From: JBGSUZ01 sp964404895
GTDB lineage: Bacteria > Bacillota > Clostridia > Peptostreptococcales > Acidaminobacteraceae
Direction: 5' to 3'
Assembly (NCBI GenBank): GCA_964404895.1
Contig: CAYOLV010000004.1
Span: 124,001 to 188,000 of the forward strand
Length of the DNA stretch: 64,000 bases
Part shown: positions 33,601 to 42,824 of the stretch, in pieces
How positions within the stretch are numbered: the first letter of the stretch is position 1
Layout of the letters: each line of letters opens with the position of its first letter
Notes under the pieces: generated by a model
Seen by the model: only the letters and a program-made list of their open reading frames with translations
Database searches by the model: none
Told to the model about the DNA's origin: nothing
Made by a program: the position numbers and the translations under genes

Positions 33601-35034
33601 CTATAATAGGGACTGGTAAAGTTCGATGTATTCTTGTGCATGTTTATGCCAACTATTGTCAGCTGTCATGGCTTGATAAATAATCTTATTCCAAATCTCT
33701 TTTTGTTTGTAGAATTCAATAGCTTCCTTCACTTTAAAGAGCATTTCATGAGCATTGTAATTGCTAAAGGTGAACCCATTGCCTTCTCCCGTGAACTCAT
33801 TGTAAGGAATGACTGTGTCTCTCAGTCCACCCGTCTCTCTGACAACAGGAATTGAGCCATATCTTAAAGCAACCATCTGCCCAATCCCGCAAGGTTCAAT
33901 TTTTGAAGGCATGAGGAAGATGTCAGAAGCGCCATAAATCTTTTGCGCCAAACTTTGATTGAATTCCACTACAACCCGCATTCGGTCTGGGTATCTTTGG
34001 GCATAGTATTTAAACATATTTTCGTAATGGGTGTCTCCTTTTCCGAGAACTACCATTTGAATATCTTGGTCAAAAAACTCTTGAATAACGTGTTCCATCA
34101 AGTCTAAACCCTTCATGTCTACCAGTCTGGAAACAATAGCTATCAGCGGAATATCTTTATTTACTTTTAGACCCAATAACTCTTGGAGTTTTAATTTGTT
34201 TTCCAGTTTTAACTCAATGGTTTGAGCAGAATAATTTTTAAACAAGCCTGTGTCTGTGCTAGGATCATAGAAATCAGTGTCGATGCCGTTGGTGATGCCG
34301 CAGAGTTTGTGGCTGATTTGACTGAGTTCCCACTCCAAATTTTCGCCATAGAAACTGTCCAAAATCTCACCCGCATAGGTTTTACTCACAGTTGTCACCT
34401 TGTCTGCGTAATTGATTCCCGCCTTCATAAAATTAATGCGGTCTTTATAAGCTGCGGAGCCATCGTTGTAACAATCCATATTCATGCCAAAAAGATCATC
34501 CAACACTTCTGGGTGGAATATCCCCTGATACTTGAGGTTATGAATCGTAAAGACAGTTTTAATGTCTTTGAGCTTTTCATCTTCATTAAATTTTCTTTTA
34601 ATCAGCATAGGGATCATGCCCGTGTGCCAGTCGTTCATATGAATAATATCAGGTTCAAACTCGATGTAGCGAATGGCTTCTAACACCGCTTGGCTAAAGT
34701 AGGCGAATCTTTCATAGTCGTCCTCATAGCCGTACAAGTTGCCCCGTTTGAAATACTGCTCATTGTCTATAAAATAATAGTGAACGCCGTCGTGAATGAG
34801 TTCGCTGATTCCCATGTAAACTTGACGCCATCCTAGTTTGAAATGGGTCTCATAAAGCTGTTTCTCTTTGGATGCCAACTCCATAGGCAAATGGAAATCT
34901 TTTGGAATCATCACACGGGTTTCCACTTTTTCTTTTCTAAGGGCTTTAGGCAGGGCAAAAGCAACGTCCCCAAGTCCTCCTGTTTTGCTAAAAGGCACCG
35001 CCTCAGCGGCCACAAACAATACGTTCATTTTCAT
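33601..35034 (-). CDS. glgA: Glycogen synthase (ADP-glucose)
   Basis: A 477-residue GT5 glycogen synthase. The ADP-glucose-binding KTGGLGDV is at residues 17-24, and the C-terminal EPCGIGQMVALRYGSIPVVRETGGL is the sugar-nucleotide signature of the family. Two ATGs two codons apart precede NVLFVAAEAVP; the first is given, but the ribosome binding site (GAGAGG) does not clearly choose. It follows glgD by 21 bp and precedes glgP. Confidence 0.95.
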   Translation of the reverse strand: MKMNVLFVAAEAVPFSKTGGLGDVAFALPKALRKEKVETRVMIPKDFHLPMELASKEKQLYETHFKLGWRQVYMGISELIHDGVHYYFIDNEQYFKRGNLYGYEDDYERFAYFSQAVLEAIRYIEFEPDIIHMNDWHTGMIPMLIKRKFNEDEKLKDIKTVFTIHNLKYQGIFHPEVLDDLFGMNMDCYNDGSAAYKDRINFMKAGINYADKVTTVSKTYAGEILDSFYGENLEWELSQISHKLCGITNGIDTDFYDPSTDTGLFKNYSAQTIELKLENKLKLQELLGLKVNKDIPLIAIVSRLVDMKGLDLMEHVIQEFFDQDIQMVVLGKGDTHYENMFKYYAQRYPDRMRVVVEFNQSLAQKIYGASDIFLMPSKIEPCGIGQMVALRYGSIPVVRETGGLRDTVIPYNEFTGEGNGFTFSNYNAHEMLFKVKEAIEFYKQKEIWNKIIYQAMTADNSWHKHAQEYIELYQSLL

Positions 35035-35055
35035 TCATCCTCTCTTACTTACTGG

Positions 35056-36174
35056 CTATAAGATCATATTCTTTTTAATGACAAATGGATTCTGACGATC
35101 GCCAAATAGCATCTTGTTAGAATTGATAACGACGTTTTTGTCTAAAATCACATAACTGAGGTTGGTAGTTTCGTTGATGGTTACATTGGGAAAGACAATA
35201 GAGTTTCGAATAATTGCCCCTTTTTTAATATGTACATCACGGCAAATGATGGAGTTCTCCACCGTTCCTTCAACGATACAGCCATTAGCGATCATAGAGT
35301 TGGAGACGAAACTGTCTTCAGAATAATACGTTGCCGCCGCGTCCATGACTTTCGTAAAAATTTTTCCGTTGGCATTGAAGAGTTCATACCATTTACTTTC
35401 GTTGAGCATTTCCATATTTGTAAGGAAGTAATTGGAAGTGCTGTTGATACAGCTCAAGTAACCTCCGAAGCTCCACCCTCTCACGTCATAGCTTCCTATG
35501 CGGTTCATGACAGCTTCTTTTAAAAATCTGGAGTCTCCTTTTTGAATGGCTTCTTCAATGATTTTAATGAGTAATTCTCTCTTAAGAACGTACATTTCCA
35601 TTGAAATATTGTAGTATTTTTCTTTGCCTAAGTTTTTTCCAATGCCAACAATACGGTCATTGCTATCAATTTCCATAGTGTCGCAGCCCATAAAGCGACC
35701 CACTGAGTTTTCCATTTTTTTGTAGGCGATGGTCACGTCTGCACCGGATTTTTTATGCTGGTTGACCATTTTCTTGTAATCCACATTGCAAATCATATAA
35801 CTGCGAGACAAAATGACATACATCTGTGTAGAATTTTTTAAGTAATCCACATGATTTTTAAAATACTCTAAATCCCCTGCCCGCCGATTATTGTCGTCTG
35901 GGTTTTGGTCGGGATAAAAGACGAACAGTCCATCCCGCTTTCTATCCAGCCCCCAACTCTTTCCACTGCCTAGGTGCATCATAAGAGAGTGCCCTTTAGC
36001 ATGGTTGAATATTGCCACATTGGTAATGCCTGCGTTGACCATATTGGAAAGGGTAAAGTCAATGACTCTGTATCTGCCCAATATATGAATGGAAGCTAAG
36101 GATCTTGTAAGGGTTAAATCTTTAATATTTTCTTCTGTTTCGCTTAAATTGATCAGTCCCATGACATCATTCAT
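35056..36174 (-). CDS. glgD: Glucose-1-phosphate adenylyltransferase-like subunit GlgD
   Basis: A 372-residue GlgD. It has the nucleotidyltransferase fold with the family opening DVMGLINLSETEE and a C-terminal left-handed beta-helix of hexapeptide repeats (CIVEGTVENSIICRDVHIKKGAII...). The canonical GlgC G-rich loop is not intact at the N-terminus, in line with GlgD being a regulatory or weakly catalytic partner of GlgC in Firmicutes. The ATG at 36174 has GGAGGTGACA upstream and overlaps the end of glgC by 8 bp; a longer frame without binding site is rejected. Confidence 0.93.
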   Translation of the reverse strand: MNDVMGLINLSETEENIKDLTLTRSLASIHILGRYRVIDFTLSNMVNAGITNVAIFNHAKGHSLMMHLGSGKSWGLDRKRDGLFVFYPDQNPDDNNRRAGDLEYFKNHVDYLKNSTQMYVILSRSYMICNVDYKKMVNQHKKSGADVTIAYKKMENSVGRFMGCDTMEIDSNDRIVGIGKNLGKEKYYNISMEMYVLKRELLIKIIEEAIQKGDSRFLKEAVMNRIGSYDVRGWSFGGYLSCINSTSNYFLTNMEMLNESKWYELFNANGKIFTKVMDAAATYYSEDSFVSNSMIANGCIVEGTVENSIICRDVHIKKGAIIRNSIVFPNVTINETTNLSYVILDKNVVINSNKMLFGDRQNPFVIKKNMIL

Positions 36175-37318
36175 GACTGTCACCTCCATGTTCTCCTGCA
36201 TAAACAGCAATCAAATCTTTAGTGCCAATAATTTGAGTGCCTTTAGGGACTCTTACCCCACTGATGACGATGGCATATTCTATCAGACAATCATCTTCTA
36301 TAATAGCGTCCGGCATAATGACCGAGCGTCTTATTTTTGAGTTTTCACCTACATAGACATCTGTACTGATAACACAGTATTTAATATTGCCCTTAATGAG
36401 ACAGCCCTCATTGATTAGAGAAAGTTCCACGCTGGCTGTTGGTGTAATATAGTGAGGCGGGCTGATGGTATTTACGCTATAATTCCGCCAGTTCTTGTCA
36501 TGCATTTTGATGGTATATTCCAAGTTAATCAAATCCATATTGGCTTCCCATAGGCTTTCTACAGTTCCCACATCTTTCCAATATCCATTGAAACGATAAG
36601 CGTAGACCCTTGAATCATCCATTACCATTTTTGGAATAATGTCTTTTCCAAAATCATGACTGGTCTCTTCGTTGGCATTTTCTTGAATCAATCGCTCTCT
36701 CAGAACAGGCCAGTTGAAGATATAAATACCCATAGAGGCTAAATTTGTGGTGGGATGTTCTGGCTTTTCCTCAAAGTCAAAAATATTATCCTCACTGTCG
36801 GCAGAAAGGAGACCAAAGCGAGAAGCCTCTTCAATCGGTACCTCTATAACCGCAATCGATAGATCCGCATTTTTCTCTTTATGGAAACTCAGCATTTTGG
36901 AGTAATCCATTTTGTAAATATGATCGCCAGAAAGAATCAATACATATTCTGGATCATAAGACTCAATGTAATTCATATTTTCATAGATGGCATTGGCTGT
37001 ACCCTGATAGAATTTGCTTCCCTTTTTATCAAAATAAGGTTGCAGAATTTTGACCCCACCCTCATTTTTATCAAGGTCCCAAGAGCTGCCTATTCCAATG
37101 TGAGTATTCAGTTCTAGAGGCTGGTATTGAGTGAGAATCCCTACTGCCGAAATATTGGAGTTTGAACAGTTGCTCAGGGTGTAGTCGATAATCCTATATT
37201 TCCCCCCGAAAGGCACTGCGGGTTTTGCAATACAATCCGTAATTTCTCTGAGACGCGAACCTTGTCCTCCTGCTAAAATCATGGCTACCATTTCTTGTTT
37301 TTTATTAGCCAAGCTCAT
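36167..37318 (-). CDS. glgC: Glucose-1-phosphate adenylyltransferase (ADP-glucose pyrophosphorylase)
   Basis: A 383-residue GlgC. The nucleotide-binding MILAGGQGSRL is at the N-terminus, and FGGKYRIIDYTLSNC, DHIYKMDY and the C-terminal hexapeptide-repeat helix are all present. It makes ADP-glucose, the committed step of bacterial glycogen synthesis. The start is ambiguous: ATG at 37318 lies very close to AAAGGGTG, while a TTG two codons later would have better spacing. It overlaps glgB by 14 bp and pairs with GlgD. Confidence 0.95.
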   Translation of the reverse strand: MSLANKKQEMVAMILAGGQGSRLREITDCIAKPAVPFGGKYRIIDYTLSNCSNSNISAVGILTQYQPLELNTHIGIGSSWDLDKNEGGVKILQPYFDKKGSKFYQGTANAIYENMNYIESYDPEYVLILSGDHIYKMDYSKMLSFHKEKNADLSIAVIEVPIEEASRFGLLSADSEDNIFDFEEKPEHPTTNLASMGIYIFNWPVLRERLIQENANEETSHDFGKDIIPKMVMDDSRVYAYRFNGYWKDVGTVESLWEANMDLINLEYTIKMHDKNWRNYSVNTISPPHYITPTASVELSLINEGCLIKGNIKYCVISTDVYVGENSKIRRSVIMPDAIIEDDCLIEYAIVISGVRVPKGTQIIGTKDLIAVYAGEHGGDSHE

Positions 37319-39203
37319 CACCCTTTCTATTTTTACTGAGTATGACAATGGAAAGTGCTGGAAGTTTTATTGCAACGCTGTACTTTCGCTGTTGCCACAT
37401 CTTCTTAACTGGAATTAAAGCCGTTTTCTGTCCCACACCTGCCCCACCATATTGGGCGTCGTCAGAATTGAACCTTTCATATAGCGTCGTCTGATCTTTA
37501 ACGCCAATTTGATAATGCTCGTAGGTGACTGGACTGAAATTTAGGGCAATAATCAGGTCGTCTGCTCTTTTTCTGCCTTTGCGTTCAAAGAGTAAAACGC
37601 TCTGATCTGCGTTTTCACAATCAATCCACTGGAATCCCTTGAAAGAGTCGTCAATTTCATATAAAGCAGGGTTCTCCAGATAGAGATGGTTGATGTCTTT
37701 AGAGAACTGTACAAATTTGTCATGCATTTCGTATTCGGTCAAAAACCAGTCCAGTTCACGTTTGTAATTCCATTCAATAAAATGGCCTAACTCCGTGCCC
37801 ATAAAGCTGAGTTTTTTCCCTGGGTGAGTCATATAGTAACCTAGCAAGAGCCTGAGGTTAGCGAACTTTTGCCAATAATCTCCCGGCATTCTGCCAATCA
37901 AAGACTTCTTGCCGTGAACCACTTCATCGTGTGAGAAGGGTAAAATAAAGTTTTCAGAGAAAGCATACATCATGGAGAAGGTTAGCAAGTGATGAGCATT
38001 TCTGCGCTCCCCATAATCCATAGAAAAATATTTTAAGGTGTCGTTCATCCACCCCATATTCCATTTGTAATTAAATCCTAAACCACCCTCATAGACGGGG
38101 TGTGTCACCTTTGGCCATGCAGAAGATTCTTCTGCCACCATGAGGACATTTGGAAATTCACTAAAGACCACTTCACTCATTTTGTGTAAAAATTCCACTG
38201 CATAGGGATTGCTCTTATACCCTGTAGCGCCGTTAGAGCCTGCTTTGCCGTAGTCGGAGTAGATCATAAACGCCACCGCGTCTACCCGAAGACCGTCTGC
38301 GTGGTATTGGTCCATCCAAAACATGGCGTTGGAGATTAGGAAACTCCATACTTCTTTTCTGGAAAAATCAAAATTATTGGTCCCCCATTGATGATTCATC
38401 GCCACATTTGGATAAGCAGATTCATAGCAATAATTGCCATCAAAATAGCTGAGACCTTGGGCATCTCTGCAAAAATGACAAGGCACCCAGTCTAAAATAA
38501 CCCCGATTTCTCCAAGGTGACACTCGTCAATCAGAGTCTTAAACTGCTGAGGCGTTCCATATCTGCTCGTTGCTGCGTAGAAGCCAGTGGTCTGGTAACC
38601 CCAAGATCCATCAAAGGGATGTTCCATCACCGGCATAAATTCCACATGGGTATACCCATTTTCTTTTAAGTAAGGAATTAACAATTTTCCTAACTCGTCA
38701 TATTCATGAAATGAGCCATCTGGCTTTAGCATCCATGAACCCAAATGCATTTCGTAAATATGAATTGGCTTTCGATAAGGTTTGTTCTTTTTTCTATTTT
38801 TCATCCATTCCTTATCCTGCCATTTGTAGCCATTATAAGAACTAATTTTTGAAGCTGTTCCCGGTCTAAGCTCTGCGCTAAACGCGTATGGGTCTGCCTT
38901 GAACAAATGCTTTCCCTTTTGAGGAACAATCTCATACTTATAGAGATCCCCTTCTTTGGCCTCGTTGACAATCAAATTATAGATGCCATTTTCTCCGATC
39001 TTAACCATTTCATAGCCAAGACCATTCCACTGATTGAAATCCCCTACAATTCGGACTGTCTTCGCATTAGGTGCCCATACTGAAAATGAACAACTGCCAT
39101 CTTCTTGAAAATGGGCTCCAAAAAACTCGTAACTTTTATAAGATTCCCCTTTATGAAACAGGTATTTTTCCATTTCATAATCTTTCAATTGCTTATGTGC
39201 CAA
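37305..39203 (-). CDS. glgB: 1,4-alpha-glucan branching enzyme
   Basis: A 632-residue GH13 branching enzyme. An N-terminal CBM48-type domain (SVWAPNAKTVRIVGDFNQWNG) precedes the barrel; EHPFDGSWGYQTTGFYA, the catalytic aspartate in GLRVDAVAFM, and AEESSAWP are intact. It introduces alpha-1,6 branches into glycogen. The start is TTG at 39203 with GGGAGGACTCAATC upstream. First gene of glgB-C-D-A-P-pulA; the operon's promoter was not convincingly located in the 136-bp gap to ilvB. Confidence 0.94.
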   Translation of the reverse strand: MAHKQLKDYEMEKYLFHKGESYKSYEFFGAHFQEDGSCSFSVWAPNAKTVRIVGDFNQWNGLGYEMVKIGENGIYNLIVNEAKEGDLYKYEIVPQKGKHLFKADPYAFSAELRPGTASKISSYNGYKWQDKEWMKNRKKNKPYRKPIHIYEMHLGSWMLKPDGSFHEYDELGKLLIPYLKENGYTHVEFMPVMEHPFDGSWGYQTTGFYAATSRYGTPQQFKTLIDECHLGEIGVILDWVPCHFCRDAQGLSYFDGNYCYESAYPNVAMNHQWGTNNFDFSRKEVWSFLISNAMFWMDQYHADGLRVDAVAFMIYSDYGKAGSNGATGYKSNPYAVEFLHKMSEVVFSEFPNVLMVAEESSAWPKVTHPVYEGGLGFNYKWNMGWMNDTLKYFSMDYGERRNAHHLLTFSMMYAFSENFILPFSHDEVVHGKKSLIGRMPGDYWQKFANLRLLLGYYMTHPGKKLSFMGTELGHFIEWNYKRELDWFLTEYEMHDKFVQFSKDINHLYLENPALYEIDDSFKGFQWIDCENADQSVLLFERKGRKRADDLIIALNFSPVTYEHYQIGVKDQTTLYERFNSDDAQYGGAGVGQKTALIPVKKMWQQRKYSVAIKLPALSIVILSKNRKGDELG

Positions 39204-39293
39204 GATTGAGTCCTCCCTTCCTGAAAAATTTCTATCTTTTCAATGCTCATTCCTTGGGATTCATACCCTTTGAGACACTAAACAAACATCAAA

Positions 39294-39328
39294 AAATAGT
39301 AAAACGGTCAAAATTGACCGCCTTTTTT
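39294..39328. terminator. Bidirectional terminator between ilvB and glgB
   Basis: The perfect hairpin CGGTCAAAATTGACCG is followed by CTTTTTTT on the plus strand and by TTTTACTATTTTTT on the minus strand. The relevant use is termination of the ilv transcript 12-20 bp after the ilvB stop. Confidence 0.85.
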
Positions 39329-39339
39329 TACCAATATTT

Positions 39340-41025
39340 CTATTTGTATATAGCTTCGCTTAAATCCTTTCCCGGAGGGACAATGGGAAAAACTTGATCG
39401 TTATGATTGAGAGCAACAATCGTCAAAGTGCTTTTACTGTTTTCCTTTGCCGAGGTTAACGCTTCTCTGAGTGAAAGACTATCCGCCGCCTGATAAGCAG
39501 TGAAGCCGAAAGCCTGTGCCAAAAAGTCAAAATTCAGCCCCCCTTTGATAGCGGTTTCGGAATAGACGTGGTCTTGAAATAAGGCTTGCCATTGTCTGAC
39601 CATGCCTAAGGCTCTGTTGTCAAAGAGAATTATATCCACTTTCAATTGGTAGTCCATCAGGGTAGAAAGCTCTGCCATATTCATTCTAAAACTGCCATCT
39701 CCCGTGATGAGAACCACTCGCTTGTCAGGTCTCCCAATTTTAGCCCCAATAGCTGCGCCAAGGCCAAATCCCATGGTACCCAGTCCCCCTGAGCTGATCC
39801 AGTCTCTGCTGGTATGAATTCTCAACTTTTGAGCCGACCACATTTGATGCTGTCCTACATCGGTGCAGTAAATGGTATTGCCATCGTCTGCACGGTTAAT
39901 TTCACGGAAAATCCAGTCGACTTGTTCAGACTGGGGGTACTCTTGTTCTAGCTGTTTCAGGTCGGACAACCACTGACGGCGCTTAGACTGTCGAGTGTTT
40001 TCACAAGTTTCTTCTATTAAAGGCAATAAGTTGGACAGCAAAGTTTTAATGTCCCCTTCTACCGTCATATCGACTTTTAAATTTTTCTCGTGTTCTGTAG
40101 GATCTAAATCTAGGTGAACCATTTTGCCTTGAATGCAAAATGCTTTAGGATTTCCCACCACACGATCACTGAACCTTACCCCAATGGCGAGGAGCAAGTC
40201 GCATTTTTGGATGGCTTCGTTCGCCCCTCGGCTGCCGTGCATGCCTGCCATTCCAAGGGAGAGCCTATGGTCTCTGTCTAAATTCCCAATCCCCATAAAG
40301 GAGTGGATGACAGGGCAGTTCATATGCTCTGCCAATTGGAGCAGTTCGGCTTCTCCCCCACTGGACTTGACGCCGCCTCCACAGTAAATTAAGGGACTTT
40401 CCGCGGTGTTAATCCACTGGGCAAGATTTTTAAAGTCAACTTCTGGCACAAGATCCTTGCTTAATGCTTCAACTAGATTGGATTTTCCAGCCTCTTTTTT
40501 CTCCAAAACTGCCAATAATATATCCTTTGGGATGTCAATCAAGACGGGGCCCGGTCTGCCATCTTTCGCAATTTGAAAAGCTCTTTCCAACAAAGTTTCC
40601 AATTCATCAATAGATCTTACTAAAAAATTAGATTTTGTAATGGCTAGGGTCATACTGGTAATGTCCACCTCTTGAAAGGCATCTTTACCAATGAGTGCGC
40701 TGGAAACCTGACCGCAGATGATGACCATAGGGATAGAATCCATAAAGGCCGTTGCAATGCCCGTTACCGTATTGGTGGCACCGGGTCCCGACGTCACCAG
40801 ACATACTCCTACTTTTCCAGTGGCTCTGGCATAACCGTCTGCAGCGTGAACCGCATGTTGTTCATGAGAAGCTCTGTAATGCTGAATTTGATTTTCGTAC
40901 CTGACCCATTCGTGATAGAGAGGGATGACTGCGCCGCCCGGATAGCCAAAGACTGTTGTCACTCCCATTTCGATTAGTTTTTCTATCACAATACTTGCGC
41001 CGTTTATATCTTGTCCTTTGGACAT
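39340..41025 (-). CDS. ilvB: Acetolactate synthase large subunit
   Basis: A 561-residue thiamine diphosphate enzyme. The N-terminal FGYPGGAVIPLYHEW with the catalytic glutamate region (RASHEQHAVHAADGYARATGKVG), and the ThDP-binding GDGSFRMNMAELSTL are in place. It condenses pyruvate with pyruvate or 2-ketobutyrate for branched-chain amino acids. The ATG has AAGGAGGGAAG upstream. Last gene of ilvN-C-D-B. The spacer to ilvD contains an 8-bp tandem repeat (separate entry). Confidence 0.96.
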   Translation of the reverse strand: MSKGQDINGASIVIEKLIEMGVTTVFGYPGGAVIPLYHEWVRYENQIQHYRASHEQHAVHAADGYARATGKVGVCLVTSGPGATNTVTGIATAFMDSIPMVIICGQVSSALIGKDAFQEVDITSMTLAITKSNFLVRSIDELETLLERAFQIAKDGRPGPVLIDIPKDILLAVLEKKEAGKSNLVEALSKDLVPEVDFKNLAQWINTAESPLIYCGGGVKSSGGEAELLQLAEHMNCPVIHSFMGIGNLDRDHRLSLGMAGMHGSRGANEAIQKCDLLLAIGVRFSDRVVGNPKAFCIQGKMVHLDLDPTEHEKNLKVDMTVEGDIKTLLSNLLPLIEETCENTRQSKRRQWLSDLKQLEQEYPQSEQVDWIFREINRADDGNTIYCTDVGQHQMWSAQKLRIHTSRDWISSGGLGTMGFGLGAAIGAKIGRPDKRVVLITGDGSFRMNMAELSTLMDYQLKVDIILFDNRALGMVRQWQALFQDHVYSETAIKGGLNFDFLAQAFGFTAYQAADSLSLREALTSAKENSKSTLTIVALNHNDQVFPIVPPGKDLSEAIYK

Positions 41026-41039
41026 GACAACTTCCCTCC

Positions 41040-41071
41040 TTTATCCGTTTATCTGTTTATACATTTATCCG
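41040..41071. repeat. 8-bp tandem repeat (4 copies) in the ilvD-ilvB spacer
   Basis: TTTATCCG / TTTATCTG / TTTATACA / TTTATCCG, head to tail with no spacer. The lowest-numbered copy adjoins the ilvB ribosome binding site; the last includes the ilvD stop codon (41065-41067). Confidence 0.8.
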
Positions 41072-42738
41072 TTGGTAATTGCGCCGACACTGGCGCATTT
41101 AACTTGCTCTTCGTATTTTTTCAGAACACCTTTAAGGACTTTTTGGGGGATGTTTAACCTCCCACGACGTTCTGCCAGAGTGGCTTCATCTACCTTCAGT
41201 TCCAAAGTGCCTTCATAAAGGTCATAGGAAATAGTATCTCCCTCTTCTACGAGTCCAATGAGTCCCCCAGAAGCGGCTTCAGGAGCAACATGACCTATGG
41301 CTGGCCCACGGCTTCCGCCAGAGAAGCGACCATCTGTAATCAGCGCCACAGAAGCGTCCAGACCCATTCCAGCCAATGCCGCCGTTGGCCCAAGCATTTC
41401 TCTCATGCCAGGTCCTCCCTTTGGCCCTTCGTATCGGATGACCACCACATCGCCTGATTGGATGTTGCCAGACAATATTGCACTGGAAGCCAACTCTTCA
41501 CTGTCGAATACTTTGGCTGTCCCAGAAAATTTCCGCATGGCCTCACAGACAGCGGATCGCTTGACCACTGCACCGCTAGGTGCTAAATTGCCTTTCAATA
41601 TTTTAAGTCCCCCTGCAAAATCCCAAGGATTCTCTAAAGGTCGGATTAAATTTGAATGAGGACTAGGTGCTCTAAATCGTTCTTTTAAGTTGACCCCTTC
41701 GACCGTTAGAGTGGTTCCATCTAGCAGGTTCCCTTCATCTAAAATACCCATGAGTGCACTGAGCCCCCCAGCTTCATGGAGGGTTACCATATGAGCCTCT
41801 CCTGCCGGGCTGATCCTTACCAGATTTGGAGTTTTGGCACTAATCTGATCCATCATCTCAAGGGTAAGGGGTATGCCTGCTTCCTTTGCTATAGCCAGTA
41901 GGTGAAGAACCGTATTGCTCGATCCCCCCATGGCCATATCTAAGGTCACTGCATTTTGAAAAGCTTCCTTTGTCATGATTTGTTTTGCTGTGACGCCTCT
42001 TCTTATTAAGTCCATCACTGCCTTACCCGATTTTTTAGCCAATCGGGTTCTTTCAGAGTAAACCGCTGGAAGGGTTGCAGAATCTGGGAGTGCCATCCCT
42101 AAAGCTTCCGCCATGCAACTCATGGAATTTGCTGTAAACATACCTGCACATGAACCACAAGTAGGACAGGCTTGATTTTCAAGGGCTATCAGTTCTCCTT
42201 CATCCATAGTCCCCGCCGCGACCTTGCCAACCCCTTCGAAAACCGTGGTTAAGTCTACAGCTTTTCCTTTAAATTTTCCAGGGAGCATGGGGCCACTGCC
42301 TATAATTACTGTGGGCAAATCCAACCTTGCCGCCGCCATGAGGGCTGCAGGGACTGTTTTGTCACAGCCCGGGACAATAACGAGACCATCCAGCTGATGA
42401 GCCATTGCCATAATTTCAATACTGTCGGCAATCACTTCTCTGCTGACCAAGGAATATTTCATGCCAACGTGTCCCATGGCCATGCCGTCACAGACTGCGA
42501 TAGCCGGAAACTCAAGAGGTGTACCCCCCGCCATGCGGATGCCTTGCTTAACTGCATCGGTTAAAGTGCCCAGTCCAATATGCCCCGGGACGATCTCATT
42601 AAAAAAGTTCACCACCCCCACTAAGGGCTGTTCCAACTCTTCTTCCAAAAATCCTGATGCCTTTAACAAGGATCTGTGGGGTGCTCTTTCGTAGCCTTCT
42701 GTCATTTGTCTGCTTTTCATGGGGTCACTGCTCCTCAT
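41065..42738 (-). CDS. ilvD: Dihydroxy-acid dehydratase
   Basis: A 557-residue IlvD/Edd enzyme. Fe-S ligand contexts PGCDKTVPAALM and ACPTCGSCAGMFTANSM are intact, along with the C-terminal TDGRFSGGSRGPAIGH. It dehydrates 2,3-dihydroxy-isovalerate/methylvalerate. Start choice is uncertain among three in-frame ATGs (42762, 42738, 42720) generated by local tandem repeats. 42738 is used because AAGGAAG lies seven bases upstream. The repeat also duplicates SDPM(R/K)S in the predicted N-terminus. Second-last gene of the ilv operon. Confidence 0.94.
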   Translation of the reverse strand: MRSSDPMKSRQMTEGYERAPHRSLLKASGFLEEELEQPLVGVVNFFNEIVPGHIGLGTLTDAVKQGIRMAGGTPLEFPAIAVCDGMAMGHVGMKYSLVSREVIADSIEIMAMAHQLDGLVIVPGCDKTVPAALMAAARLDLPTVIIGSGPMLPGKFKGKAVDLTTVFEGVGKVAAGTMDEGELIALENQACPTCGSCAGMFTANSMSCMAEALGMALPDSATLPAVYSERTRLAKKSGKAVMDLIRRGVTAKQIMTKEAFQNAVTLDMAMGGSSNTVLHLLAIAKEAGIPLTLEMMDQISAKTPNLVRISPAGEAHMVTLHEAGGLSALMGILDEGNLLDGTTLTVEGVNLKERFRAPSPHSNLIRPLENPWDFAGGLKILKGNLAPSGAVVKRSAVCEAMRKFSGTAKVFDSEELASSAILSGNIQSGDVVVIRYEGPKGGPGMREMLGPTAALAGMGLDASVALITDGRFSGGSRGPAIGHVAPEAASGGLIGLVEEGDTISYDLYEGTLELKVDEATLAERRGRLNIPQKVLKGVLKKYEEQVKCASVGAITNG

Positions 42739-42747
42739 GGGGTCACT
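42718..42747. repeat. 18-bp-spaced direct repeat at the ilvD start
   Basis: CATGGGGTCACT occurs at 42718-42729 and 42736-42747. Each copy carries one candidate ilvD start codon on the minus strand. Confidence 0.75.
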
Positions 42748-42755
42748 TCCTTTCC

Positions 42756-42824
42756 AATTCATCTGCGCCTTCTATTTCATCCACGCTTTTATATTTCATC
42801 CACGCCTTTTTATTTCATCCACGC
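42756..42824. repeat. 19-bp tandem repeat across the ilvC stop and ilvC-ilvD spacer
   Basis: The unit ATTTCATCCACGC begins at 42774, 42793 and 42812 (19-bp period), with a degenerate fourth copy at 42756. The copy at 42812-42824 is the ilvC 3' end itself (codons MAWMK and stop); the others are duplicates in the spacer, each with an ATG on the minus strand. Confidence 0.8.
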